Origin: Bacteroidales bacterium
GTDB lineage: Bacteria; Bacteroidota; Bacteroidia; Bacteroidales; VadinHA17
Assembly (NCBI GenBank): GCA_025455535.1
Contig: JALOMM010000133.1
Span: forward strand, 1-5,359
Length of the DNA stretch: 5,359 nt
Reading direction: 5' to 3'
Positions 5,284-5,359 of the stretch are shown here, one piece after another. Below the pieces are notes generated by a model. That model saw nothing but the letters and a program-made list of their open reading frames with translations. It was not told the DNA's origin and did not search any database. A program made the position numbers and the translations under genes. Numbering within the stretch: position 1 is the stretch's first letter; each line of letters starts with the position of its first letter.

Positions 5284-5359
5284 CCTGCAGCCTATTGCCT
5301 TATCTTACCCTGCAGCCTATTGCCTATTGCCTCTTGCCTACTGCCTCTTAACCCTTCAC
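5284..5359. repeat. Heptamer repeat array with a 17-base direct repeat
   Basis: After the last stop codon the sequence is built of seven-base steps with consensus near ATTGCCT. CCTGCAGCCTATTGCCT occurs twice without mismatch (5284-5300 and 5309-5325), 25 bases apart. From 5312 the steps run GCAGCCT, ATTGCCT, ATTGCCT, CTTGCCT, ACTGCCT, then decay to CTTAACC and CTTCAC at the edge. No gene is seen in it, and no hairpin other than the CTGCAG palindrome in each copy. The array may continue past the window. Confidence 0.8.

Noticed and set aside
5284..5359. CRISPR array at the right edge
   Set aside because: The repeats are seven bases long with no unique spacers of CRISPR length; the 17-base repeat occurs only twice, 8 bases apart.

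Overview
The window looks like an ordinary chromosomal stretch of a member of the Bacteroidota (Bacteroidetes). Four things point there: promoter-like sites of the TAnnTTTG type typical of that phylum, exact or one base off, before most genes or operons; start codons that mostly lack a good Shine-Dalgarno sequence; a superoxide dismutase whose residues resemble Bacteroidetes enzymes (FYF after the second metal-binding His, NAGNP, DVWEHAYY); and a secreted protein with a carboxypeptidase-regulatory-like domain. Menaquinone is made by the futalosine route, which argues against Bacteroides-type gut species (classical Men pathway). The exact lineage cannot be read from the window.

Layout. The left third (1-1666) is on the minus strand and reads, in order of transcription, a pterin synthase of the 6-pyruvoyl-tetrahydropterin synthase family, folE (GTP cyclohydrolase I) and the first 186 codons of fabD (malonyl-CoA:ACP transacylase), which runs off the left edge. 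The pterin synthase and folE are one base apart, and the FolE product is the substrate of the synthase. fabD may be read through from folE or started from its own promoter-like site. An 86-base AT-rich region (1667-1752) separates this group from a divergent plus-strand pair, mqnB and mqnD (1753-3245), which overlap by four bases and encode two steps of the futalosine pathway to menaquinone.

The right part (3246-5282) is all plus strand: sodB (iron-type superoxide dismutase), apparently a single-gene unit; a 190-residue nitroreductase-family flavoprotein with an exact -7 promoter match just before its start; and, 13 bases later, a secreted 233-residue protein with an N-terminal carboxypeptidase-regulatory-like beta domain and an unrecognised C-terminal half, probably starting at TTG. 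The window ends in a short array of seven-base repeats (consensus about ATTGCCT) that includes a perfect 17-base direct repeat.

No RNA gene, CRISPR array, insertion sequence or phage gene is visible, and I see no new multi-gene system. The points most worth a second look are the animal-like active-site motif of the pterin synthase, the TTG start of the secreted protein and its unknown C-terminal half, and the heptamer repeat array.
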